Assembly: GCF_030012565.1 (NCBI RefSeq)
Contig: NZ_CP124621.1
Coordinates: forward strand, 62,001 to 126,000
Direction: 5' to 3'
Origin: Mesomycoplasma ovipneumoniae
GTDB lineage: Bacteria; Bacillota_I; Bacilli_A; Mycoplasmatales; Metamycoplasmataceae
DNA length: 64,000 nucleotides
Below are positions 29,225 to 38,494 of the stretch, piece after piece. The notes beneath the pieces are model-generated. The model was not told the origin of the DNA. It was given only the letters and a program-made list of their open reading frames with translations, and did no database searches. Positions within the stretch are counted from its first letter, which is position 1; every line of letters begins with the position of its first letter. The position numbers and the translations under genes were made by a program.

Positions 29225-30043
29225 ATGAAAATAAATTGATTTCCAGGCCATATGGCAAAAAGCATAAATGACATAGAAAATAAAGCGCGAATAGCAGATC
29301 TTTTTATTTTAGTTGTGGATGGCAGATGCCCTATTTCTAGTCTAAATGAGAATTTTTTGCAAATTGCAAAACAAAAAATGACACTAGTAATAGTAACAAA
29401 AATTGATCTAGCTGATAAAAATAAATTCACTAAAATAAAAAAATTTTTTACGGATAAAAAATTTTTTGTTCTCTTTGTAAATTTACGAGATTATTCAGCT
29501 AGATTAGAAATTATATCATATTTAAATAAAATATTTAAAATAAAACAAGAAAAAAATTCAACTAAATTTTTCTCACCAAGTCTAAAATGTTTTGTTGTCG
29601 GAGTACCTAACACTGGAAAATCAACGCTAATAAATTTAATCACAAAATCACAACTAAAAGTAGGAAACCAACCGGGAATAACGAGAAATAATCAATGAAT
29701 TAGCTATGATAAATTTCTTTTTCTTGACACCCCTGGTATCCTATTGCCAAAAATGGATGATCAAATTTTAGCCGTAAAATTAGCTATTATTGGATTGATA
29801 AGGTGAGAAATTCTAAATATTAGCGATCTTTTTATTGAAGCATACAAAATAATTTCTGAACAATATCCAAATTTCATCACAGATTTAGAACTAAAACCCT
29901 CGCTAATTGACTCAGAAATTGAAGAAAACTTGTTGATTTTATGCAAAAATAAAAAATTTATAAATAAAAGCGGTCTAGATTTGACTCGCTGTCGAAAGTG
30001 ATTTTTAATGCGTATTGGCAAACAAAAAATTACACTAGATTAA
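29225..30043 (+). CDS. rbgA: Ribosome biogenesis GTPase RbgA (YlqF)
   Basis: 272 aa with TGA-Trp. MKINWFPGHMAKS is the near-invariant RbgA/YlqF opening. The G motifs are circularly permuted: G4 TKIDLAD comes before G1 GVPNTGKSTLINL, then G2 in PGITRN and G3 DTPGI. The C-terminal domain is shortened and ends with KSGLDLTRCRKWFLMRIGKQKI. It helps the last steps of 50S assembly (L16 incorporation). Start 29225 is needed to include the WFPGHM motif. Confidence 0.93.
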
Positions 30044-30270
30044 TTTTTTAAGAAAATTAAAGTTTACTAAAAAATTTTTAGAATAATTAATTTTTAAAAA
30101 TATTTAAACTACTGTGTTAATTTAGATGGAAAAATCCCATGTTTTTCTTGTTTTTTGCACAGCAAAAGCAAGTTTATTATTTTAGATTTTAACTCTATGT
30201 TTTTTAGTTTTTCGCTTTTAAAACTAAAAAAGGTCTATAAAATGGTTGCTTAAAATGCAAAAGAATTTTT

Positions 30271-30309
30271 AGACAAACTACAAATAAAAAAATATTTGTC
30301 TGATTTTTT
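30271..30309. terminator. Hairpin with T run after rbgA
   Basis: AGACAAA/TTTGTCT arms followed by GATTTTTT. It lies 230 bases after rbgA and 15 bases from the end of the convergent lipoprotein gene. The rest of 30044-30323 is AT-rich with no credible frame. Confidence 0.45.
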
Positions 30310-30323
30310 CTACTAATTTAAAC

Positions 30324-31820
30324 TTATATGTAATTTTTATCTGGTCATTTTTCTTTTTCTTTTTCTTCATATTTATCTAAATAATTGTTTTTTAAATCCT
30401 TGATTAGTTCAAGTCGGCTAACGTTTTTATCAAAAACAATATTCTTATCCTTAGGAAAAGCCAAGATTTGGAAGGCAACTTTCTCAAAACTAGATTCAGG
30501 GCTTCTAACAAAATTTAGTGTTAAATCCGTTTGAAAAATTGCTGTCAAAAAAATATTATTATTTTCTGTTTTTCTAAGAATCAATTTTTCTCTTTCAGTC
30601 CTTTTTGAAAAATTAGTAGGGGGCGATATGGGCTGGAGGACTGTTCCCCAAAATGGTTCATAACCAATTCGTTCCCAAGTTTCATAAATAAAAATGTTAT
30701 TATTTTTTAGAAATTCATCAAGTTTTTCGCCGTTTAGAAATTTTTGTTCAAAATCAGAAATTAGATCATTTTGGTCAAGTTTTAATTTAGGATCCAATTT
30801 TAAAATTCGGTCAATAATTGTTGTCTTAAATTCGTCAATATTTTTAATAATAGCATGTTTTTTTGGTAAAAAACTGTTAGATCAAGGATTGATTTTATTT
30901 GTAATTAAATCAAGAATTTTTGGCTTTAAAGTTTTAATGTTATTAATTTTTCGGCTAAAATTGATAATAATAGACATAAAAAAGGGGGAAGAAGTACTAA
31001 TCTTGTTTTTTGGCAAATTGTACTTTTTTGCGAGCTTATTATAAATTTTTCTAGCTTCTGTTTCAATTAATATTTTCCTTTTTTTCTGTTCTTTATAATC
31101 TATAATGTTATCATTATCGCCGGTGTAAATTCCTTGGTCAATGTCCCTAAAGGTGATTGTTTTATTTTTAGGGTAGACTATAACATTAAAAAAAGGCGAA
31201 TCTTTAAAAACTACAGTGGGTTCAATTAATTCTCCTTCTATAACATAATCTGGTATAAATCTTGTGGCTATAATGTTTGAAGAACCATTTTCTTCAAAAT
31301 AATAGTAGCTAACACGACTTGGCTTTCAATATCTACCATGTTCGTTTATTATAATATTGTTTTTTTCTAAGACTTTTTCAAGAAGTTCTCCTTTTAGAAA
31401 TTTGTCTTCAAATTCTGACTTGAGTTCAGAAGTATTAACATTTAAAAAATTAGGATTATTTTTTATAATTTCTTCAGTTCTATCAACAATATTTTTTTGA
31501 AATTGCTCTAAGTTTTCAATTATTAGATCATCAGGTTCGCGAAGGAATCAAATGTTGTCCCGTTGTTTTTCGGGTTGATTATAAAACAGATTTAGGGCTG
31601 AAAAAGTACCGTTTTTTGCATTAAATTCTTCATAATGTTTTGCTAGTAAATTTAAAAAATAGTAAGAATTGTAATTTTCTGGATTGTTAATTCCGTCATC
31701 TATGTTAAAAATCTGTTTAGTAATAAAAGTAATTAAATTTCCACAGGAAGTTAAAAAAAATGCCGGAATTAAAAGGGTTGTTCCCAAAAATTTAGTAAGA
31801 ATTAGTTTATTTTTCATCAT
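30324..31820 (-). CDS. Lipoprotein with two internal repeats
   Basis: 498 aa, open with TGA as Trp. Start MMKNKLILTKFLGTTLLIPA with lipobox FFLTSC (Cys about residue 26). Two roughly 190-residue segments align: the first with LEQFQKNIVDRTEEIIKN and ELKSEFEDKFLKGELLEKVL, the second with IDEFKTTIIDRILKLD and DLISDFEQKFLNGEKLDEFL, each followed by a NN-I-x-I-x-E/W strand region. It is an internal duplication in an exported, membrane-anchored protein. The family is unknown. No clear ribosome-binding site precedes the two ATGs at 31820 and 31817. Confidence 0.7.
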
Positions 31821-31838
31821 TAACCAAATAAGCAAGTG

Positions 31839-32106
31839 CTAATTTATTTTCAACGGAATTATCAAAAGTTGCAGATTTAAACTTGATATAAATTCGATAG
31901 TAGCCTGATTTTCTGTTTTAAAATCAATTATTTCATTTTCTGATTTCTTTTGGCTCAATAAAGTAAGTATTTCCACTAGCTTTTAACATATTTTAAAATT
32001 AGGAGTGTCTGACCGATGCTTTTCAAAATAACCAATTTTGTTTTTGGTTAAATCGCTACAATTTGCAAAAATTGCCAAAACAGATAAAATTGCTTGTTAC
32101 CTTCAT
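31839..32106 (-). pseudogene. Broken small lipoprotein gene
   Basis: ATG 32106 after AAGGAAAA opens a frame that must shift after four codons to reach a good lipoprotein signal (AILSVLAIFANC, then SDLTKNKIGYFEKHRSD). An in-frame TAA follows KIC, and the frame continues (LLSQKKSENEIIDFKTENQ) to TAG at 31839. The two lesions and short length point to decay of a lipoprotein gene paired with the one downstream. Nothing is recognised in 32107-32288. Confidence 0.45.
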
Positions 32107-32288
32107 CAAATTTTCCTTATAATTTTGTTCTTATATTTTTAAGAAATTATATCATATTCTTCAAAAACAAGAAAGTAAAAAATAAAAAAATATAATTTCA
32201 TAATATTTTGTAAAAAAATTATATTTTTTTATTTTAACAGTTGTCTATATTTATGAATTAACAAATTTATATAAAGTAGCACTAACCC

Positions 32289-32771
32289 CTATAAAATTCC
32301 AATGACATCATCTAGATCAAAAAATCCAAAATCTCTGCTGTCGCTACTGTTTTCCAAATTATCGCCAACAGCAAAAAATTTATTTTCAGGAACTATTCCA
32401 TCGAACAAAAAAGTTGCGCTTTTGATAAAAGTTGCAACTTTTTTATCATTTATGTAAATTTCATTATCTTTAACAGTTATTTTATCGCCTGGGAGTCCCA
32501 AAATCCTTTTAATTAAAACTATTTCTTTGTAATTAAAAGGGACAATATCGTTTCTTTTTGGTGTTTTTACCCTATTAATAAAAATTTTTCGCCCATGTTG
32601 AAGAGTTGAAAACATCGAGTTACCTTCAACATCAACTAACCTAAAAATAAAAGTAAAAAGAATAAAAACTGTTAGGCAATTGAAAATGCTAAAGTCAACA
32701 AACCAAATAAAAAAATTTTTTTATTAAAAAATTTTTTTTGGTTTAGGAGTTACAAAATTATTTTTTTCCAT
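32289..32771 (-). pseudogene. lepB: Signal peptidase I (LepB), frame-disrupted N-terminus
   Basis: The catalytic part is intact: VEGNSMFSTLQHGR (Ser nucleophile), IVLIKRILGLPGDK (general-base Lys) and GDNLENSSDSRDFGF, ending at 32289. The N-terminal anchor is not: MEKNNFVTPKPKKIF from ATG 32771 meets two TAA codons (32726-32721) inside long A/T homopolymers, and a hydrophobic segment (LFGLLTLAFSI) lies in another frame. No ATG/GTG/TTG opens the catalytic frame before Met 32615, which would exclude the catalytic Ser. Either slippage or phase variation restores it, or the gene is dying. Confidence 0.6.
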
Positions 32772-32845
32772 AGTTTAATCATTTTTTCATTTAAGTATTA
32801 CAGGAATAATTATATATAACAGTTGCTTAGCTAAAATTTAATTTG

Positions 32846-33544
32846 TTAAAAAATATTCTTTAGTGACAAAATTTCGGCTTGAGACAGTTTACGTTTTTCA
32901 CCTGGCTTTAAATTTCCAAGTTCAATAGTTGCAAAACTTAATCTTCGGAGCATCACAACTTTTTTGGAAACAGATATAAAAATTTTTTTAACATGATGGT
33001 TTGAGCCTTGCCAAATTTTGACAATATATGTCCGGGAGGCAACTTTTTGAATTTTTTGCACAGATTTTACATTATCTAAATAAATTTCATTGTTATTCAA
33101 AAAGTTGATTTCCTCATCATTTAAGTTAAAATCAGTTTTGACTAAATATGTTCTCTGAATTTTTGAACTAGGATGAAGTAATTTATTGCTAGTTTCGCCA
33201 TCATTTGTTACCAAAATTAGTCCGGTTGTTTCAAAATCCAGCCGCCCAACTGGAAACAAATAGGAATTTTTATCAAAAAATTCCATTATTGTCGGCCTGT
33301 TTTGTGGATCAATTCGACTTGTAATATAATTTTTTGGCTTATTTAGCGCATATCAGACGATTTTTGGTTTTTTATTTATTTTTTGACCGTCAAACTCAAC
33401 AACATCCAGGTCAGAAATTTTTTGGCCTATTTGTGCAAATTTGCCATTAATTTTTATTCGTTTTTCATTGATTAATATTTCGGCTTTTCGCCTGGAAGCA
33501 ATTCCCATTTGTGATAAAAATTTATGAATTCTAACTGTTTTCAT
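32846..33544 (-). CDS. rluB: Pseudouridine synthase, RluB/RsuA family
   Basis: 232 aa with TGA-Trp. An N-terminal S4 RNA-binding domain (VRIHKFLSQMGIASRRKAEILI) is followed by the RsuA-family catalytic core with the nucleophile Asp in PVGRLDFETTGLILVTNDG, and QGSNHHVKKIF / LRRLSFATIELGNL motifs. It modifies 23S (RluB-like) rather than 16S rRNA by closest resemblance; the exact target cannot be fixed here. The first 14 bases overlap the end of sufU. Confidence 0.85.
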
Positions 33545-33953
33545 GATTTTTAATTTGTTTTTGCAACAAAAACAAAGGAAGACTAATACAAATTACTCGG
33601 TTTGGGTGACTTTTAACCATAAAAAGTGCATTTAAATCTTCTAAAATTGGGATAATTTTTTGAGATTTAATCATTTCTTCATAATTTTCAAGCAAAATTT
33701 GTGCTTCACTTATGGTTTTATTAATTAAAATTTTTTCAAATAAATAACAACTTGCGAGCAAAAGAGCACAACCTGAAGCACAAAATTGTATTTTTTTAAT
33801 TTTTTGCCCGATAATTTCTAAGTCTAACTGTGCCCAATCATCACAGTTATTATTCATTTCAGAGTTTGTTGACTTACAAATTCGTTTCTTTTCTTTGAAT
33901 TTTTCGCTAGCTTCGACAATAATATTTCGTCGAAAAATAAAATCATTATACAA
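33531..33953 (-). CDS. sufU: Fe-S scaffold / sulfur-transfer protein SufU
   Basis: 140 aa. The three Cys of SufU-type proteins are visible: NNNCDDWAQL (with the following Asp), CASGCALLLAS and RVICISLPL. In Firmicutes, SufU is a zinc protein that accepts sulfur from SufS. It overlaps sufS by 8 bases, so the two are translationally coupled. No sufBCD is seen nearby, which leaves the final sulfur acceptor (Fe-S or tRNA thiolation) open. Confidence 0.85.
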   Translation of the reverse strand: MYNDFIFRRNIIVEASEKFKEKKRICKSTNSEMNNNCDDWAQLDLEIIGQKIKKIQFCASGCALLLASCYLFEKILINKTISEAQILLENYEEMIKSQKIIPILEDLNALFMVKSHPNRVICISLPLFLLQKQIKNHENS

Positions 33954-35091
33954 AATCTAAAAACCTCTTTTCCTCTAAGTTGGCAATCAAGTTGTCAATA
34001 TCAGTAAAATCATTGTAAAAACCAAGCGAAACTCTGATGAAACTATCATTTTTTAGCACTTTTTTTAGTAAAGGAACACAAAAATTCCCGCTTCGCACAT
34101 AAATATCGTTATTTCCTAGGTATGAAGCAACATCTTGAGCGCTAAAACCTTTAATATTGAAAATTATAATATGGTCGCCTTTTTTAGAAAAAATTTCAAT
34201 ATCATCAATTTTTTCTAATTTTTCATATAAATAGTCGGCTAAAATTTTAATTTTTTTATAAATTGTTTCAAGCCCGATTTTATTTATAAAATCAATAGCG
34301 GCATTTAAGCCCCAAATTGCAGCAAAATTTAGTGTCCCGGCTTCAAATTTGCGATAATCATTATAAAAAAGCAAATTTTTGTTGTCAAATTTTCGAATTA
34401 TACCCCCTCCAAATTTTACAGGTTCCAGTGACCCCATCAAATATTTTTTTATTGCAAGCACGCCTAATCCAGTTGGCCCGTAAAATTTATTAGAACTAAA
34501 AGCCAATGCGTGGCAAAAATTCATACTAACTTTTTGAAAATTTATTGATTGTGTTGCATCATTTATTACAAAAGCACCATTTTTTATAGCTTTTTCTCAA
34601 ATTTTAGCTAAATCTAGATCAACTAAAATTGAATTATTTGCCTGAGTTAAAGCGATAACAGCTGTTTTTGGTGAAATTTTGTCAATTATTTTTGTGCTAT
34701 AAACAATTTTTGCGCCCACCTTTTGAGCAATTTTGACTCAAACAAGTAGATTTGAAGAATGATTTAAGGGTGAAAGTAAAATTTCATCTCCCCTTCTTAT
34801 GAATTTTTTAATCATATTGGCAAAAAGGTTTATCGATTCTGTTGTTCCAGAAGTAAAAATAATTTCTTCAGCAAAACCATCAATTAATTTTGCAATTTTT
34901 TCGCGAGTTTGGTTTAAAATCTGTAAATTTTCAAAGGCGATTTTTGAATTTGATGAGTGTGTATTGACGGCACAATTTGTGTAAAAATGGTTAATTTTTT
35001 CAATTACAGATATTGGTTTTTGCGTCATTGCTGCAGAATCTAAATAAGTTACTTTATTTAAAAAAGGAAAAAACTGTTTATAATAAGTCAT
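33946..35091 (-). CDS. sufS: Cysteine desulfurase SufS/Csd type
   Basis: 381 aa with TGA-Trp. A PLP fold-type I enzyme: THSSNSKIAFE, FTSGTTESINLFA, LNHSSNLLVW (His stacking on PLP), NDATQSI, Lys in SSNKFYGPTG (Schiff base), and the sulfur-carrying Cys in RSGNFCVPLL. It releases sulfur from cysteine as enzyme persulfide. The partner sufU is immediately downstream. Its start overlaps tlyA by 14 bases. Confidence 0.92.
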
Positions 35092-35797
35092 TTTTCTTGA
35101 TAAAATGCAAAAAATACTCGATATTTTTTGATTTTAGTCCTTTAATTGGTGATTCAGTTGAATTAACAAAATCAAAGTCGTTTTTAGCAAATTCAACCAG
35201 TCTGTTAATTAAAAACTCATGAAATTCAGGGGAAACATACCCGCCTTTTTGGACATATTTTGAGCTAGCCTCAAATTGAGGTTTAAATAAAGCAATAAAA
35301 CTTTGCCCTTTTTTTAACAGATTTTTTACAACACTAACAACAATTTTAAGACTAATAAAGGAAACATCGCAAACAATTATGTCGATTTTTTCATCAAAAA
35401 AATCGGTTGTAACATATTTAATGTTGGTTTTTTCTTTTACTGAAACTCTAGGGTCAATTCTTAAAGAATAATCTAATTGATTCAAACCTGAATCAAGAGC
35501 AAAAACTTTTTTTGCGCCTTTTTCAAGGCAAATTTGTGTAAAACCACCTTTAGAAGACCCAATGTCTAGAACAATTTTGTCATTAAAATCAAGTCCGAAT
35601 TTTTCGTAAGCTCAAAGTAATTTTATTGCGCCGCGGGAGACATATTTTTCTTTTATTTCAACGGTCACTTCGTCTAAATCTTTAATTTTATATGCTGGAA
35701 GAAGGCATATTTTATTATTGACTTTTACATGACCAGTTTTAATTAATGATTCGCCTTTTTCAAAACCCATGCTTAGAATTTTACTAAGTAGGTTCAT
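35078..35797 (-). CDS. tlyA: TlyA-family rRNA 2'-O-methyltransferase
   Basis: 239 aa with TGA-Trp. N-terminal S4 domain (LLSKILSMGFEKGESLIKTGHVKVNN), then an FtsJ-like SAM fold: VLDIGSSKGGFTQICLEKGAKKVFALD, IIVCDVSFISL and FIALFKPQFE. The family methylates 16S/23S rRNA and in some bacteria doubles as a hemolysin-like factor; only the methyltransferase role is supported here. ATG 35797 is preceded by AAGGAGATG inside the previous gene. Confidence 0.88.
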
Positions 35798-36259
35798 TTA
35801 TTTTCATCTCCTTAAAATTTCAATGATTTTGATATTAAAATTTGGATCAGTTTTTATTCATTCAAGCGATAAATTGTTAAAAGCGTCTCTTCGACGGTCT
35901 TCAAAGTCGAATAATTTTTGTCTAAATTTAAATCTTTGTAGGTAAATTTGCCAACTATAAAACAAAAAAATTGCTAAATTTTTATGAATTCTTAAGTTGC
36001 TGAGTAAATTTAAGTTTAAAAACTGCTTCATGCATGAAATTCAATTTTCAACTTTGTAAATATTATTAACTAATTTTAAATCAAGTTGAGCACATTGTTG
36101 ATTTGAAACACTAATTTCTAAAATTTTTGAAAGGTTATAAAATAAAAATTTAAATTTTTTTCCAAGTATTTTTTTATATTTTCAAAATTTAACCTCAATT
36201 TTGATATGACTTTTTATTTCATGTTTATTTTTGAGGTCTAAGAAGATTCTTGTTTTCAT
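35798..36259 (-). CDS. Hypothetical basic protein between nusB and tlyA
   Basis: 153 aa, visible only with TGA as Trp. Start ATG 36259 (MKTRIFLDLKNKHEIKSHIK) overlaps the end of nusB by 35 bases, and it stops (RRWK-TAA) exactly before the tlyA ATG. It is rich in Lys, Asn and aromatic residues, probably helical, with no signal or membrane helix. The tight overlaps on both sides show it is a real operon member. I do not recognise it; xseB is a common neighbour of tlyA elsewhere, but no resemblance is clear. Confidence 0.6.
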
Positions 36260-37019
36260 AATAATTGTATACTTTTTGCAAAACAGCATTTACAAAACTA
36301 AATTCATCGCCACCTTCAATGCTAAAAATTTTAGTGATTTCAATAGCCTCATTAAAAATAATTCGGCGAGGTTGGAAAAATAATTCAGCAGCTCCCAAAA
36401 GCAAAATTGATCGAATTAATGGTAACATTCTATCTCAACTTCAATTAGATTTTAACTGTAAAGTAATGACTTTTTTCAAAAAAACATAGTTTTTTTTGAC
36501 AAAAGTAAGAATTTTTAGCTGATCAAAAGTCACTTCAAAATATTTATTTTTTATTTCATCAATGTCGATATTTTTATCAAAAAGTTGTGAGCCATAAATA
36601 ATTGAAATATTAGCCATTCTTTTAATTCGTTGTTTGGATAGACTTTGGAACTCATGACAACTATTTTCATCGTCGTCTTCAAAGTTTTTAATATGCTTAT
36701 TTTGGTAATTTGTTGACTGGCTATTTGAGCAAAAAGCTCGATTTTCATAGGTTATTTTCATTAAATTACTGTTATGTTGACAACTTGGAGCGCTCAAAAT
36801 GTCACAGTTTTTTAGGCTGTCTTCAGTGTCATTTTGACTTGAATTACCAGGTAAATTTTTAGAACTATTACAGTCGAGAGAACTTACAAAAAGAGAGCGT
36901 TGCTTTTGTAAAACGTGCGCAAATTCCCTTGCTTCTAGATCAAAATAAGGAAGAGTATTTTTTTTCTTATTCCTATATTTTTGGCTTTTTGCCGAATTTT
37001 TTTTGTTTAAATGATTCAT
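36225..37019 (-). CDS. nusB: Transcription antitermination factor NusB, extended
   Basis: 264 aa with TGA-Trp. The last 130 residues are the NusB helical domain (RIKRMANISIIYGSQLF, WDRMLPLIRSILLLGAAELFF, INEAIEITKIF-like FNEAIEITKIFSIEGGDEFSFVN). The first 120 residues are a polar, Ser/Asn/Cys-rich extension (KKKNTLPYFDLEAREFAHVL and beyond) absent from the usual 140-aa NusB. NusB with NusE binds boxA of rRNA transcripts. It is the first gene of the minus-strand operon running to rluB. Confidence 0.8.
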
Positions 37020-37222
37020 TTTATTCCACTTTTTTGCTTTTACTGACTGAATAATTGAGCTTAAATCTGACTAATTATAAAAAAATAATAAATTATACTT
37101 TAAATTTAATAAAATTTTATCATTTTTCAATATATTAAAAAGAACTTATAACAATTATTTAGCCCTTTTGTTGGAAAAATTCTGAAATTAAAATATTTAA
37201 AACTACTAAATTCAAGGAATAA

Positions 37223-38419
37223 TTATTCTAAAGAGTCAAAAATATCTTCACCAATTTCTGCTAGCTCAACTTGAAAATTTCTGGCAATTATGTTTCCGAT
37301 AGTCGCAAGTGAATCAACTGGATTTTTTAATTTTTTGGACTTTGATGTGAATTTTTTTGAAAAAATTGTTAGTGGTAGAGCCTCACGTGTGTGATTTGTG
37401 CCAGGAAAACAAGGGTCATTTCCGTGATCAGAAGAAACAATTAATAAGTCATCATCTTTTAGAGTATTTACTAATTTTGCTAGTTTAATGTCAAAATTAT
37501 TTAAATTTTGACAATATCCCATAATATCGCGACGGTGGCCATAACTTGAGTCAAATTCGACCAAATTCACAAAAATAAATTGATTTTTTGTGGATTTGGA
37601 GGCAATATCAATTGCAATATCCATATTATTTTCGTCACTGTCAGGTCCAAAAATTTTATCAAGTCCCTGTTTTGAAAAAATATCACCAATTTTACCGACT
37701 CCGATAGTTTCAATTCCTTTTTGCTGTAGTCTATCAAGAATTGATTTTGGCGGTGTATTTGCATAGTCATGTCTGTTAAAAGTGCGTGTAAATTTCCCGT
37801 TTTGACCAATATAAGGGCGAGCAATAACGCGAGCAACGTTTCATTCTGGTTTTGAAGAGCAAATTTTTCTTGCAGCTTTTGCATAGCGATATAGATTTTC
37901 AAGTCCTAATGTTTCTTCATGACCACAAATTTGTAGAGTTGAATCAGGCGAGGTATAGACAATTATTTTGCCCTCATCGATAGATTTTTGTCCTAATTCT
38001 GACAAAATCACAGTCCCACTAATTGATTTATTGCCAATAATTTCTCGATTATCAAAGGCTTTTTCGAGTTCTCTTATTAGTTCATTAGGAAAACCCTGAT
38101 CAAAATTTGGGTTAGGCTGAACAGTTTCAATTCCCATCATCTCTCAATGACCCGCGAGTGTGTCTTTTGCATTTGATTTTACGATAATTTTTGAAACATA
38201 AGCAAGTGGTTCTTTATTTATTTTGCCACTATTTTCAATTTTAGCCACATTAGAAATTCCCATTTTTTTTCAAAAAGGAATTCTTAATTCACCAGTTTTT
38301 GAAACACAATATAAAGTATTTGCGCCCGAATCGCCAAAAACGTCTTGAAAACCATCATCCCCAATTCCAAGCGAATCAGTTACTATTAAGAAAATTCGAT
38401 TAAATTTGTATTGTTCCAT
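37223..38419 (-). CDS. deoB: Phosphopentomutase
   Basis: 398 aa with TGA-Trp. Alkaline-phosphatase-fold motifs: IVTDSLGIGDDG (metal Asp), GANTL, DTLAGHWEMMG (substrate pocket), VEFDSSYGHRRD and SSDHGNDPCFPGTNHTRE (metal-binding His/Asp). It interconverts ribose-1-P and ribose-5-P (and deoxy forms), linking nucleoside salvage to the pentose-phosphate pool; cdd in the next plus-strand cluster serves the same salvage. Start ATG 38419; it is divergent from the C39 exporter. Confidence 0.93.
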
Positions 38420-38431
38420 AATTTTTTGTTA

Positions 38432-38457
38432 GTTTTTCCTAAATTTTTCTATTTTTT
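38432..38457 (+). promoter_or_regulatory. T-rich upstream box (copy 3)
   Basis: GTTTTTCCTAAATTTTTCT, about 40 bases before the C39 exporter start. It shares the TTTTTCCTAAATTTTTC core with 4730-4757 and 18150-18177. It could equally be part of the divergent deoB promoter. Confidence 0.3.
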
Positions 38458-38494
38458 AATATTTTAATTAATTTTACAACAATTAGGGCAGAAG

